This document shows positions 11,553 to 24,477 of a stretch of 64,000 bases of DNA, piece by piece. The notes under the pieces were generated by a model. The model saw only the letters and a list, made by a program, of their open reading frames with translations, searched no databases and had not been told where the DNA came from. A program made the position numbers and the translations under genes. Origin of the DNA: Armillaria gallica (lineage: Eukaryota; Basidiomycota; Agaricomycetes; Agaricales; Physalacriaceae); assembly GCA_037576215.1 (NCBI GenBank), contig JBANDB010000016.1:124001-188000 (forward strand), in the 5' to 3' direction. The number at the start of each line of letters is the position of its first letter. Within the stretch, counting starts at the first letter, position 1.

Positions 11553-11730
11553 GGTGGTTAAGAAGCAAGTTTAGGAGTCTGCACTCGGAGTAATAAAAAT
11601 TCGCCATTTTCTATCACTTCAGATGCTACAGTTTGAGAGGAGATGTATTTAGTACAGCCGAATGTGGTACCATTTGCATATGTAGCATACCATCAATAAT
11701 TACTTATGTGTACGGTTGTATATCAAGGAT

Positions 11731-14700
11731 CTAGTGCCCTTTTGGCCATACATAAGTACCTTCAATGCACTCCCACCAAAGGTTCAATGCTGGCTTGAAT
11801 ACCGAACAGATCTTCTGCCACTCCTCAGACTGGTTTCCATTCTTATCAATGTGATAAACCTACAAAGATAGAAGCAGCTGTTAGATGTATACATTCCCCG
11901 GTGCATGAAAAGATGTACCAGATGAATTTTTTTCCATTGCACAGTTGGCTTTATACCTTCCCGAAAAATGTCCGTCAATCGGGGTTTTACGATTGGGATC
12001 TGGGTGACCGAAATCATTCAGTAATCCCGATAGAAAGTGTGGCCACTTGATACGAGGGTCCTTGTGTGTATTTGCAAGTTCTTTGGCTTCTTCAACTCGA
12101 GATTTTACTACCTTTGCACCATTGATAGCGGATGGTCCTGGTTTAGATGATGGTCCTGGCTTAGACGATGGTCCTGGCTTGGGAGTCCTGCTCTGGGATG
12201 ATGGCTTAGGGACCGATGAAAACGGCTTCCTAGGATGTTCAGCTGAACGAGGAAAGGGTCGTTTTCCTGGATGTTGTGTAGATGGTTTCGCTGAGTTATG
12301 TGGACCAGCCGCTGAATGTCTCAGTGGGATCGTATGTGTGCTCGTTTTCTTTGGCTTCTTCCCTGAAAGACTGGATCAGTTGCAACAAAAATTGATGAGA
12401 GCGCAAGGTACCTAGCCACGCATACTTGTCTGAGATTTCATCAAAATTGTCCCATTTGGACTTGGGCGCCTCATCACTTGATGAGCCTGGCACATATGTA
12501 AACGTCGGTTTGGCTATGACAACGATAGGTGCAAAGAATATAAATTGATACAGAGTACTCACAATCAGGCGCTACTCTCTCTGGATGCCGAACTTGGTGC
12601 CGAAACTTGATATCTGGTTGATTTGGCTGGACTTTAGTATAGTAGTCAGATCCGAGTGAGTCCATATTCGTCATGTCTTCAAGATTTTGTAGCAACGTGA
12701 CGGTAAGATTTTACTAGAGTCAAATGAGACATACCATCATGACTATCGGTTTCATATTCATGCCACCATTCGCTGGACTTCTTCTGTCGATAATAGCCTG
12801 TCCTAAGAAGCGACGTCTATTCGATTATATATGGAAACATCTAGGAAGAAATTACTTCGAGTTTAAAGTAGCTCCAGGTACACCTGGGCCCTTCTTCGAT
12901 GACCATGTCTTCCTATGTGACTTCTCTGCTCCACTTGCCTGTCCTTTATCATGCTTCTCCTCTGAAGGTGGCCTATACGACTGAAGTTTCTATCGCGTCA
13001 GCCTACGATCATGCATTATTAGAGTAAATGACACACCTTTATGGTATTGCTCATCTTACGAGCTAGTCCCTTACACAGCTTCACCAGGATAGCCAATAAA
13101 TCGAAGTATCCATCCACATCGTAATTGATGTTGTCAAGGACAGGAATGACGATCAGTGAGTAGAACCCATCGAGGCCGTACTGACCAGTGCAGATGGCGT
13201 CATGGCGCATATGCATCGGGTTGGACAAGTTTCCGAATGCCGTTGCAAGGAGAAACTTAATATGTTCTACCTTTAGTGGGCTCTCTGCAACGTTGATCTG
13301 CGACAAAGACTCATACAAGGTTGACTGCGGTGTTCCTACCTGTTCGTCAGATAGTATGTTTAGCAATACATTTACAAGGAAAAAGTGATTGGCTCACTGG
13401 AAGCTTGTCACCATGACTGTAGAGAATGTATATGAGGTCGCGACAGCCATCGGCGTCCCAAAGTCTGCAGTGGTGTTTGGTTCACAGATGAATCAGCAGT
13501 ACACTGAGATGGAATGGAAGATCACGAAACAAATTCAGAGCACGAGTGCCCAATGCATCCAAGGGTACATCTTGGGGCAGTGCACAGAGCATATTGAACA
13601 AGTCCATCAAGAACGAGATCAATATGCCCATGCCGCTGGGAGCATAGGCACAGTCCGGTTCCTCCACGATCACGTGTACCATATCCGTAGTTTCCTGCTT
13701 GTTCGTAGCTACATCTGTGACTATCACCAGCATTCCTCCATTCTCTCTCTCGTGGACCTAGCGATACGGTTCCACCGCCTGGACCGACAACAAACGTGTC
13801 ATCAAAGTCCTTCTCAAGTGTCAGTGAAGATAAGGAAGACGCTGAGATAGAAACTGATAGCTCTATGAATGGTTGCAGTAAATCATGAAGTAGCTGGTCC
13901 AGGAAGATGAGGAACCCATTAACGGTGCTTGGTTTCTCATCTTCCGACAAAGCAACTACCTTCTTGATGTGCGCATTGAGAACTGGCTGTAGTGCTTTCA
14001 TATCTTTGAAGAATTTTGGGCTCGGATGGCTGGTTAGACCCGTCAAAAACTGTGTGTCTTTATTCAGGACTTTCATGACTAGTGAAAGTAGAAAGACGTA
14101 CCCATTTTTGATGCTGCGTTGGTAGGACCGCCATGAGTGCAGGCGCTGAAGTCTCAAGATCGCCAGAGGAATAGTATTATCGAGGAAGATACCTGTCTTG
14201 GGTGGAGTGGGTTTTATTTCAGCATGCAATGGAGACTGGACTGTGCTTGTGGTGGGTGTCGGAAGGGAGCCCGGGGTATACATCTGTGACTGGCTTGAGC
14301 TAAGGAATGGCACGCCGTAAAGGAAGGAATTTATATGTACCTGACTTGCACCTGCGCCGCCACTTCTCTTGAGGCCTGGATCTCCATGGGTCTGAAGAAA
14401 TGGAGGAACATGAGATTTTCACAGCGTCGCTATACCAGCTTATGCACTTACAGTAATATAACCATGTTGGAACAACTCTGGGGACGTAGGTCCATGATGT
14501 GTGCCAAACTTCTAATGATGATCGTAACTTATGAATCATGCCAAACGTACATGACAAATGTACAAATTGCTGGAAATCTGGTGTACCTGACACGTTTGTG
14601 CTACCTTGGAAAAATTCATTGTGAAACCCGGGCTGAATTGACATGATTTGAGTCACAAATGCCACTTCTAGCAGTAATTCATATAGACATACATCAAAAT

Positions 14701-16519
14701 CTCCAAATTCCGGCGGCAAGTGTCCAAAATCCTCGTCGCCAGTGGCAAAGACAAAGGCATCAGGTAGCTATGGATGATGTTCAATGATACTTATATTTAG
14801 GAGAAGCGATAACAAAATTGACTCACATTGTGTGCTGTCGAAGCCTTGTTTGGCACCTTCGGTACATTGGAACTTTCCCAGGATGCCTCAGAGTCACTTG
14901 CCGGTGGAAAAAAACAGTGGTTGCTATTGTGTATGATCTATGAGTATACGAGCAGAGTATTGGATATAACAACACTGATCCATACCATTGCAGAATTTAT
15001 CTGAGGGCCATCCTGTAGGCCAGCTTGAGGCTCCTAGATCATTGTCGTTCGTCAGCACACATTAAAGATGATATGAGAGGGCACTTACATCATGACCATC
15101 CTCCCTGCTGGAAAACCCAGAACTTCCAGCGGCAGCGACATTGTCAGCGGGTATATTCCTGTCACCAGTACCTAACTCTTCATCATCCATGTTGTTGTCA
15201 GGCTCAAAAATGGAGGGAACATTGATGTCGGGTTCTCCGATTTGGATACCCGCCACTTTTGACGTCATGAGGCTGAGTATTATAACCAGAACTGAAACAG
15301 TGTTCAGTACAGATATTGGAGAGTGATCGCACAACATACAACTTGAGAGCCTCATAATCTAGTTGACCATTTGTTACCAGGGTGGTAGCCTTGAACACAG
15401 TGCATTGACCTTTGCAGCCAGCAGAAGATTCTCCCCGCAATACCGACCAGTTTCCTGGATGAATAAGGTCCTTGAATGCATCCTCAATCAGTGCGATTAC
15501 CAGAAAGCTTTTCGTGCTCTTAGGAACCTGAACTTCGTGCACAAAGCGAGCTATACAAAGCGCAATGAACCTGCTGTTCATTTCTCTGTGAGTCTGGGAA
15601 ATAGATTGAAATGAAAACAGACGTACTGATGAGTGCTAACCCATTCAAATTTCCCAGATCACATCACAGATGTCTCGCTGACCAAGGCAATCATAAACAT
15701 TGTTGGTGAGTCATTGCCTTGGGCAGAAGAGGCCTTGGTCTTCTTTGACTGCTTCATTCCAGACACTGAGTCAGATTCGGTAGTTGTCGCCGCCTTCTTG
15801 CGCTTCTTTGGTGGGGCAGTATCTTTACTGTTCTTGCTGATGATCGCAGCAATCTGACTCTGAGGCAGATTGATTCAGCTTGCGTTTCTGGGAAGGTAGG
15901 AAAAGATATATCCTCACCTTTTGAGCTGGATTGAACGGCTGCCCGCCAATGACGGGGTTGTTTGTCATGGCAACGGTCATCGACTCGTGGCGTTTCTTGG
16001 CCATGGCAGCAAACGTCAAGGTATTATGAGTCAGGGTAGGGTCTGTATGGCTCAGAGATGCCATATGGGTCGCCGATGAGCGAGACTTGTACATAGTTTC
16101 CTTGGTCACATTGGCATCGATATTTCCGCTAGTTCCACTACTGTTTGGAGTAGCCTAAAGTTCGAGTTTAATGAAGTATTTAGTATAAGAGCAAGTTCAT
16201 TCCCATACCTTGATATTCACGGACGCCTTACCAGAGCCAGAGAGATTGACAGGAGTTAGCTTTGGTGCTGCGGCCGGTGCCTTCAGATGCTCCTAGAGTC
16301 TGTTAAGAACGATGATATTCACAGAAGGACTAGCCTCAACGATACATTTTTGATATGAGAGGCGGCAGGGCATTTGCAGACTGCGCAAACACTCAAAACT
16401 GGAACGGTGTTTCCATCGATGGCCTCCGTGGCAATGAAACCAAACCCGCAGTAAGAGCTGCATTTTACAGGATCATTGCGGCAAGAGCCAAGGCGGTCAA
16501 GGGTAATATGCTGTGACAT
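11731..16519 (-). CDS. Large multi-exon element gene, function unknown (left arm)
   Basis: A suggested start at 16519 opens a Cys-rich module (SCRNDPVKCSSYCGFGF followed by CAVCKCPAASH) that could bind zinc. Then comes a basic, Lys-rich linker (PPKKRKKAATTTES) that resembles a nuclear-localisation signal, then a FVHEVQVPKSTKSFLVIALI segment. Acidic and Ser-rich linkers, a mostly helical region (RLQRLHSWRSYQRSIKNGY to VVGPGGGTVSLG) and a PGPSSKPGPS repeat follow, ending in FKPALNLWWECIEGTYVWP. Exons are short and most junctions look normal. One 7-A run near 11935 puts the last two exons out of frame in both arms, and a TGA near 15663 needs an intron or is a lesion. It lies about 180 nt upstream of the integrase and runs the same way. 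No domain is recognised. It could be two genes. Confidence 0.45.
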
Positions 16520-16612
16520 TCTAAGAGGCAAGTCAATGTAGGCTTTTGGGGAGGGAAAAAGGAATGGGAACAAACAAGAAATTTTCACCGAAGTTTTTGG
16601 CATATTTGCCAC

Positions 16613-16620
16613 ATTAAAAT
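16613..16620. repeat. 8-bp target duplication of nested element (ATTAAAAT)
   Basis: ATTAAAAT at 16613-16620 and again at 17725-17732 flanks the nested element exactly. Confidence 0.85.
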
Positions 16621-17724
16621 AAGGCCAAGAGAATTCTGTGTTAGACATCTGCGTGGATGCATTCAACTGCATTCATCTGTGTTTGCGTGAGTTCAACTTT
16701 CATATGTTCGTGGGCCTGTCAATGCATTTAGATGCACGGTATCCTGATAGTCAGTACCATTTCAACAATACCGGTTAATTATGTTTTCTGTTGAATAATG
16801 ACTTACTTTTCTGATTTTCCTGGAAATATCTCCGTGACTTAATATAACTTAAAACAATGGGTAATTGTCTATAAAGGCCATGAATGCATGCATGTTGGTC
16901 AGTCCTAGTCTCACAACAACTAGAGTACCGTTTTATGTCAAACTACTTGTGATCCCTTTGCTTTTCTTGACTTTGAGTAAATCAGGCACCTCTAAAATCA
17001 ACGCAAAGACTCACACATCTCAAAAATAAGTCACGCATGTGTCCAAACATCGAACGCATAGCGTTAAGAAAGTGCACGCATGCGTTCCTTTTGAAAACGC
17101 ATGCGTCCGAGATTAAACGCAAGTGTGTGACAGTTATGTGACAAATCTGCGTTCGGTGCATTTGATGCGTTTAAGTCCGAGTTGAACTAGTTGACTTATG
17201 ATCGCTTTGATTTCTCCTGCCCATATTTTCCTCTAGTCGCTCATTCTAGGCAAGTATTTTATTTTTATGTTGTATTCCAGTTGTGTATAGCCAGGTTGCT
17301 GTCAAGTTGCTGTTTTGGAGCTGTAATTTTGCTCAGTTTCTTCAGCTTGTTTCTTGAGAGAATGGTCATGGTACCATAGTCTGTACTGAAGGTTATTATA
17401 CCTCATGGCCTCTAACACCTCTTGAAACCTCCGAGCACTCTTACATCTAAAATTCCATCTCTTACATTAATGAATTCAACTGTATAGAGACTCTACCATG
17501 ATGAAAAAAGTCAATTCTGGCGGGTGTTGATGTCGTGCTGGCTATAAATTTGATAGGCAGTAAGTCTTACTTATACTGTAGCTAATAAAAATAATTTTAC
17601 AGGCGTCTGTAAGCCCAAATGCACAAGACGCCCAACAAACGCATCCATGTCACGCTCACACAGACGTGACAAACACATGCGTGAAAACGCAAACGCAAAT
17701 GCAAACGCAGAATTCTACGTGCCC
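16621..17724. mobile_element. Nested hAT-like non-autonomous element, left arm (1104 bp)
   Basis: Ends are AAGGCCAAGAGAATTCTG and, from the other side, GGGCACGTAGAATTCTGCG. They share the core GAATTCTG, and the flanking duplication is 8 bp, as in hAT elements. Subterminal regions are dense in ACGCAAAT/ATGCGT words. There is no transposase; the longest ORF (17191-17379, 62 codons) is hydrophobic and not recognisable. The element is present in both arms, so it inserted before the dimer formed. It is related to the 1.69-kb element at 57921-59610. Confidence 0.8.
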
Positions 17725-18007
17725 ATTAAAATAGGCACAAACACAGATAAGGCCATGGCCATGCATAATTCTGGAGGGGTCAGTCATCGGTAGTAGTGTC
17801 AGGATCCCCTGAAAAGTACTTGCAAATTTGAAGTGGTGGTGAAATTCAGGGACATATGTGACGTGTCAATCCAGTAGCATATGGGAAAGTGGCTGTGCAA
17901 ACCTAATCTGAGAAACAACCAGCGGAAGGGCAGCCATCTACTTAAATAAGTGGTGCTAGGTCACTTCTGAAGTAGTGATGTTGCCCCGTGGAAAGAAATA
18001 ATTTTTG

Positions 18008-18032
18008 TATGGGCGTAATAATGTACAAAAAT
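18008..18032 (+). repeat. 25-nt terminal sequence, copy 2, at the palindrome centre
   Basis: Identical to 9444-9468. It contains the 14-nt non-palindromic spacer (18010-18023). It is the only asymmetric part of the centre. Confidence 0.85.
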
Positions 18033-18308
18033 TATTTTTTTCCACAGGGCAACATCACTACTTCAGAAGTGACCTAGCACCACTTATTTAAGTAGATGGC
18101 TGCCCTTCCGCTGGTTGTTTCTCAGATTAGGTTTGCACAGCCACTTTCCCATATGCTACTGGATTGACACGTCACATATGTCCCTGAATTTCACCACCAC
18201 TTCAAATTTGCAAGTACTTTTCAGGGGATCCTGACACTACTACCGATGACTGACCCCTCCAGAATTATGCATGGCCATGGCCTTATCTGTGTTTGTGCCT
18301 ATTTTAAT

Positions 18309-19411
18309 GGGCACGTAGAATTCTGCGTTTGCATTTGCGTTTGCGTTTTCACGCATGTGTTTGTCACGTCTGTGTGAGCGTGACATGGATGCGTTTGTTG
18401 GGCGTCTTGTGCATTTGGGCTTACAGACGCCTGTAAAATTATTTTTATTAGCTACAGTATAAGTAAGACTTACTGCCTATCAAATTTATAGCCAGCACGA
18501 CATCAACACCCGCCAGAATTGACTTTTTTCATCATGGTAGAGTCTCTATACAGTTGAATTCATTAATGTAAGAGATGGAATTTTAGATGTAAGAGTGCTC
18601 GGAGGTTTCAAGAGGTGTTAGAGGCCATGAGGTATAATAACCTTCAGTACAGACTATGGTACCATGACCATTCTCTCAAGAAACAAGCTGAAGAAACTGA
18701 GCAAAATTACAGCTCCAAAACAGCAACTTGACAGCAACCTGGCTATACACAACTGGAATACAACATAAAAATAAAATACTTGCCTAGAATGAGCGACTAG
18801 AGGAAAATATGGGCAGGAGAAATCAAAGCGATCATAAGTCAACTAGTTCAACTCGGACTTAAACGCATCAAATGCACCGAACGCAGATTTGTCACATAAC
18901 TGTCACACACTTGCGTTTAATCTCGGACGCATGCGTTTTCAAAAGGAACGCATGCGTGCACTTTCTTAACGCTTGCGTTCGATGTTTGGACACATGCGTG
19001 ACTTATTTTTGAGATGTGTGAGTCTTTGCGTTGATTTTAGAGGTGCCTGATTTACTCAAAGTCAAGAAAAGCAAAGGGATCACAAGTAGTTTGACATAAA
19101 ACGGTACTCTAGTTGTTGTGAGACTAGGACTGACCAACATGCATGCATTCATGGCCTTTATAGACAATTACCCATTGTTTTAAGTTATATTAAGTCACGG
19201 AGATATTTCCAGGAAAATCAGAAAAGTAAGTCATTATTCAACAGAAAACATAATTAACCGGTATTGTTGAAATGGTACTGACTATCAGGATACCGTGCAT
19301 CTAAATGCATTGACAGGCCCACGAACATATGAAAGTTGAACTCACGCAAACACAGATGAATGCAGTTGAATGCATCCACGCAGATGTCTAACACAGAATT
19401 CTCTTGGCCTT
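18309..19411. mobile_element. Nested hAT-like element, right arm (1103 bp)
   Basis: Mirror copy of 16621-17724 with the same flanking ATTTTAAT duplications (18301-18308 and 19412-19419). It was carried along by the inverted duplication, not inserted independently. Confidence 0.8.
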
Positions 19412-19511
19412 ATTTTAATGTGGCAAATATGCCAAAAACTTCGGTGAAAATTTCTTGTTTGTTCCCATTCCTTTTTCCTCCCCAAAAGCCTACATTGACT
19501 TGCCTCTTAGA

Positions 19512-22500
19512 ATGTCACAGCATATTACCCTTGACCGCCTTGGCTCTTGCCGCAATGATCCTGTAAAATGCAGCTCTTACTGCGGGTTTGGTTTCATTGC
19601 CACGGAGGCCATCGATGGAAACACCGTTCCAGTTTTGAGTGTTTGCGCAGTCTGCAAATGCCCTGCCGCCTCTCATATCAAAAATGTATCGTTGAGGCTA
19701 GTCCTTCTGTGAATATCATCGTTCTTAACAGACTCTAGGAGCATCTGAAGGCACCGGCCGCAGCACCAAAGCTAACTCCTGTCAATCTCTCTGGCTCTGG
19801 TAAGGCGTCCGTGAATATCAAGGTATGGGAATGAACTTGCTCTTATACTAAATACTTCATTAAACTCGAACTTTAGGCTACTCCAAACAGTAGTGGAACT
19901 AGCGGAAATATCGATGCCAATGTGACCAAGGAAACTATGTACAAGTCTCGCTCATCGGCGACCCATATGGCATCTCTGAGCCATACAGACCCTACCCTGA
20001 CTCATAATACCTTGACGTTTGCTGCCATGGCCAAGAAACGCCACGAGTCGATGACCGTTGCCATGACAAACAACCCCGTCATTGGCGGGCAGCCGTTCAA
20101 TCCAGCTCAAAAGGTGAGGATATATCTTTTCCTACCTTCCCAGAAACGCAAGCTGAATCAATCTGCCTCAGAGTCAGATTGCTGCGATCATCAGCAAGAA
20201 CAGTAAAGATACTGCCCCACCAAAGAAGCGCAAGAAGGCGGCGACAACTACCGAATCTGACTCAGTGTCTGGAATGAAGCAGTCAAAGAAGACCAAGGCC
20301 TCTTCTGCCCAAGGCAATGACTCACCAACAATGTTTATGATTGCCTTGGTCAGCGAGACATCTGTGATGTGATCTGGGAAATTTGAATGGGTTAGCACTC
20401 ATCAGTACGTCTGTTTTCATTTCAATCTATTTCCCAGACTCACAGAGAAATGAACAGCAGGTTCATTGCGCTTTGTATAGCTCGCTTTGTGCACGAAGTT
20501 CAGGTTCCTAAGAGCACGAAAAGCTTTCTGGTAATCGCACTGATTGAGGATGCATTCAAGGACCTTATTCATCCAGGAAACTGGTCGGTATTGCGGGGAG
20601 AATCTTCTGCTGGCTGCAAAGGTCAATGCACTGTGTTCAAGGCTACCACCCTGGTAACAAATGGTCAACTAGATTATGAGGCTCTCAAGTTGTATGTTGT
20701 GCGATCACTCTCCAATATCTGTACTGAACACTGTTTCAGTTCTGGTTATAATACTCAGCCTCATGACGTCAAAAGTGGCGGGTATCCAAATCGGAGAACC
20801 CGACATCAATGTTCCCTCCATTTTTGAGCCTGACAACAACATGGATGATGAAGAGTTAGGTACTGGTGACAGGAATATACCCGCTGACAATGTCGCTGCC
20901 GCTGGAAGTTCTGGGTTTTCCAGCAGGGAGGATGGTCATGATGTAAGTGCCCTCTCATATCATCTTTAATGTGTGCTGACGAACGACAATGATCTAGGAG
21001 CCTCAAGCTGGCCTACAGGATGGCCCTCAGATAAATTCTGCAATGGTATGGATCAGTGTTGTTATATCCAATACTCTGCTCGTATACTCATAGATCATAC
21101 ACAATAGCAACCACTGTTTTTTTCCACCGGCAAGTGACTCTGAGGCATCCTGGGAAAGTTCCAATGTACCGAAGGTGCCAAACAAGGCTTCGACAGCACA
21201 CAATGTGAGTCAATTTTGTTATCGCTTCTCCTAAATATAAGTATCATTGAACATCATCCATAGCTACCTGATGCCTTTGTCTTTGCCACTGGCGACGAGG
21301 ATTTTGGACACTTGCCGCCGGAATTTGGAGATTTTGATGTATGTCTATATGAATTACTGCTAGAAGTGGCATTTGTGACTCAAATCATGTCAATTCAGCC
21401 CGGGTTTCACAATGAATTTTTCCAAGGTAGCACAAACGTGTCAGGTACACCAGATTTCCAGCAATTTGTACATTTGTCATGTACGTTTGGCATGATTCAT
21501 AAGTTACGATCATCATTAGAAGTTTGGCACACATCATGGACCTACGTCCCCAGAGTTGTTCCAACATGGTTATATTACTGTAAGTGCATAAGCTGGTATA
21601 GCGACGCTGTGAAAATCTCATGTTCCTCCATTTCTTCAGACCCATGGAGATCCAGGCCTCAAGAGAAGTGGCGGCGCAGGTGCAAGTCAGGTACATATAA
21701 ATTCCTTCCTTTACGGCGTGCCATTCCTTAGCTCAAGCCAGTCACAGATGTATACCCCGGGCTCCCTTCCGACACCCACCACAAGCACAGTCCAGTCTCC
21801 ATTGCATGCTGAAATAAAACCCACTCCACCCAAGACAGGTATCTTCCTCGATAATACTATTCCTCTGGCGATCTTGAGACTTCAGCGCCTGCACTCATGG
21901 CGGTCCTACCAACGCAGCATCAAAAATGGGTACGTCTTTCTACTTTCACTAGTCATGAAAGTCCTGAATAAAGACACACAGTTTTTGACGGGTCTAACCA
22001 GCCATCCGAGCCCAAAATTCTTCAAAGATATGAAAGCACTACAGCCAGTTCTCAATGCGCACATCAAGAAGGTAGTTGCTTTGTCGGAAGATGAGAAACC
22101 AAGCACCGTTAATGGGTTCCTCATCTTCCTGGACCAGCTACTTCATGATTTACTGCAACCATTCATAGAGCTATCAGTTTCTATCTCAGCGTCTTCCTTA
22201 TCTTCACTGACACTTGAGAAGGACTTTGATGACACGTTTGTTGTCGGTCCAGGCGGTGGAACCGTATCGCTAGGTCCACGAGAGAGAGAATGGAGGAATG
22301 CTGGTGATAGTCACAGATGTAGCTACGAACAAGCAGGAAACTACGGATATGGTACACGTGATCGTGGAGGAACCGGACTGTGCCTATGCTCCCAGCGGCA
22401 TGGGCATATTGATCTCGTTCTTGATGGACTTGTTCAATATGCTCTGTGCACTGCCCCAAGATGTACCCTTGGATGCATTGGGCACTCGTGCTCTGAATTT

Positions 22501-24299
22501 GTTTCGTGATCTTCCATTCCATCTCAGTGTACTGCTGATTCATCTGTGAACCAAACACCACTGCAGACTTTGGGACGCCGATGGCTGTCGCGACCTCATA
22601 TACATTCTCTACAGTCATGGTGACAAGCTTCCAGTGAGCCAATCACTTTTTCCTTGTAAATGTATTGCTAAACATACTATCTGACGAACAGGTAGGAACA
22701 CCGCAGTCAACCTTGTATGAGTCTTTGTCGCAGATCAACGTTGCAGAGAGCCCACTAAAGGTAGAACATATTAAGTTTCTCCTTGCAACGGCATTCGGAA
22801 ACTTGTCCAACCCGATGCATATGCGCCATGACGCCATCTGCACTGGTCAGTACGGCCTCGATGGGTTCTACTCACTGATCGTCATTCCTGTCCTTGACAA
22901 CATCAATTACGATGTGGATGGATACTTCGATTTATTGGCTATCCTGGTGAAGCTGTGTAAGGGACTAGCTCGTAAGATGAGCAATACCATAAAGGTGTGT
23001 CATTTACTCTAATAATGCATGATCGTAGGCTGACGCGATAGAAACTTCAGTCGTATAGGCCACCTTCAGAGGAGAAGCATGATAAAGGACAGGCAAGTGG
23101 AGCAGAGAAGTCACATAGGAAGACATGGTCATCGAAGAAGGGCCCAGGTGTACCTGGAGCTACTTTAAACTCGAAGTAATTTCTTCCTAGATGTTTCCAT
23201 ATATAATCGAATAGACGTCGCTTCTTAGGACAGGCTATTATCGACAGAAGAAGTCCAGCGAATGGTGGCATGAATATGAAACCGATAGTCATGATGGTAT
23301 GTCTCATTTGACTCTAGTAAAATCTTACCGTCACGTTGCTACAAAATCTTGAAGACATGACGAATATGGACTCACTCGGATCTGACTACTATACTAAAGT
23401 CCAGCCAAATCAACCAGATATCAAGTTTCGGCACCAAGTTCGGCATCCAGAGAGAGTAGCGCCTGATTGTGAGTACTCTGTATCAATTTATATTCTTTGC
23501 ACCTATCGTTGTCATAGCCAAACCGACGTTTACATATGTGCCAGGCTCATCAAGTGATGAGGCGCCCAAGTCCAAATGGGACAATTTTGATGAAATCTCA
23601 GACAAGTATGCGTGGCTAGGTACCTTGCGCTCTCATCAATTTTTGTTGCAACTGATCCAGTCTTTCAGGGAAGAAGCCAAAGAAAACGAGCACACATACG
23701 ATCCCACTGAGACATTCAGCGGCTGGTCCACATAACTCAGCGAAACCATCTACACAACATCCAGGAAAACGACCCTTTCCTCGTTCAGCTGAACATCCTA
23801 GGAAGCCGTTTTCATCGGTCCCTAAGCCATCATCCCAGAGCAGGACTCCCAAGCCAGGACCATCGTCTAAGCCAGGACCATCATCTAAACCAGGACCATC
23901 CGCTATCAATGGTGCAAAGGTAGTAAAATCTCGAGTTGAAGAAGCCAAAGAACTTGCAAATACACACAAGGACCCTCGTATCAAGTGGCCACACTTTCTA
24001 TCGGGATTACTGAATGATTTCGGTCACCCAGATCCCAATCGTAAAACCCCGATTGACGGACATTTTTCGGGAAGGTATAAAGCCAACTGTGCAATGGAAA
24101 AAAATTCATCTGGTACATCTTTTCATGCACCGGGAATGTATACATCTAACAGCTGCTTCTATCTTTGTAGGTTTATCACATTGATAAGAATGGAAACCAG
24201 TCTGAGGAGTGGCAGAAGATCTGTTCGGTATTCAAGCCAGCATTGAACCTTTGGTGGGAGTGCATTGAAGGTACTTATGTATGGCCAAAAGGGCACTAG
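19512..24299 (+). CDS. Large multi-exon element gene, function unknown (right arm)
   Basis: Mirror of the gene at 11731-16519, with the same order of parts: Cys-rich module at about 19512-19690, KKRKK basic stretch near 20225, acidic linkers at about 20780-21330, helical region at about 21720-22260, Pro/Gly/Ser repeat near 23850-23900 and a terminal aromatic motif ending at the TAG at 24297-24299. Introns of about 50-60 nt can be placed between most segments (for example a donor after VNIK near 19822). The 7-A run near 24099 gives the same frameshift as in the left arm. Because it is always paired with the integrase within the element, it may be an accessory protein for mobility. That is inference only. 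Confidence 0.45.
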
Positions 24300-24477
24300 A
24301 TCCTTGATATACAACCGTACACATAAGTAATTATTGATGGTATGCTACATATGCAAATGGTACCACATTCGGCTGTACTAAATACATCTCCTCTCAAACT
24401 GTAGCATCTGAAGTGATAGAAAATGGCGAATTTTTATTACTCCGAGTGCAGACTCCTAAACTTGCTTCTTAACCACC

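Larger units (their letters stand above)
9468..18009. repeat. Left arm of the giant palindrome
   Basis: Reverse complement of 18024-26559. Differences seen are few: single-base indels near 16553 and between about 11550 and 12050, a 2-nt net difference near 10560, and scattered substitutions such as one near 17059. Its genes lie on the minus strand. Confidence 0.9.

Noticed and set aside
12047..12415. ORF with DDGPGL repeats on the plus strand of the left arm
   Set aside because: It is the antisense shadow of the PGPSSK repeat in the large element gene.
17030..17170. CRISPR-like or telomeric repeat from the ACGCATGCGT words
   Set aside because: The words are irregularly spaced, in both orientations, and confined to subterminal zones of hAT-like elements.
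17191..17379. 62-codon ORF inside the nested hAT-like element as a gene
   Set aside because: Hydrophobic with no motif, inside a non-autonomous element. Its perfect mirror at 18654-18842 only reflects the palindrome.
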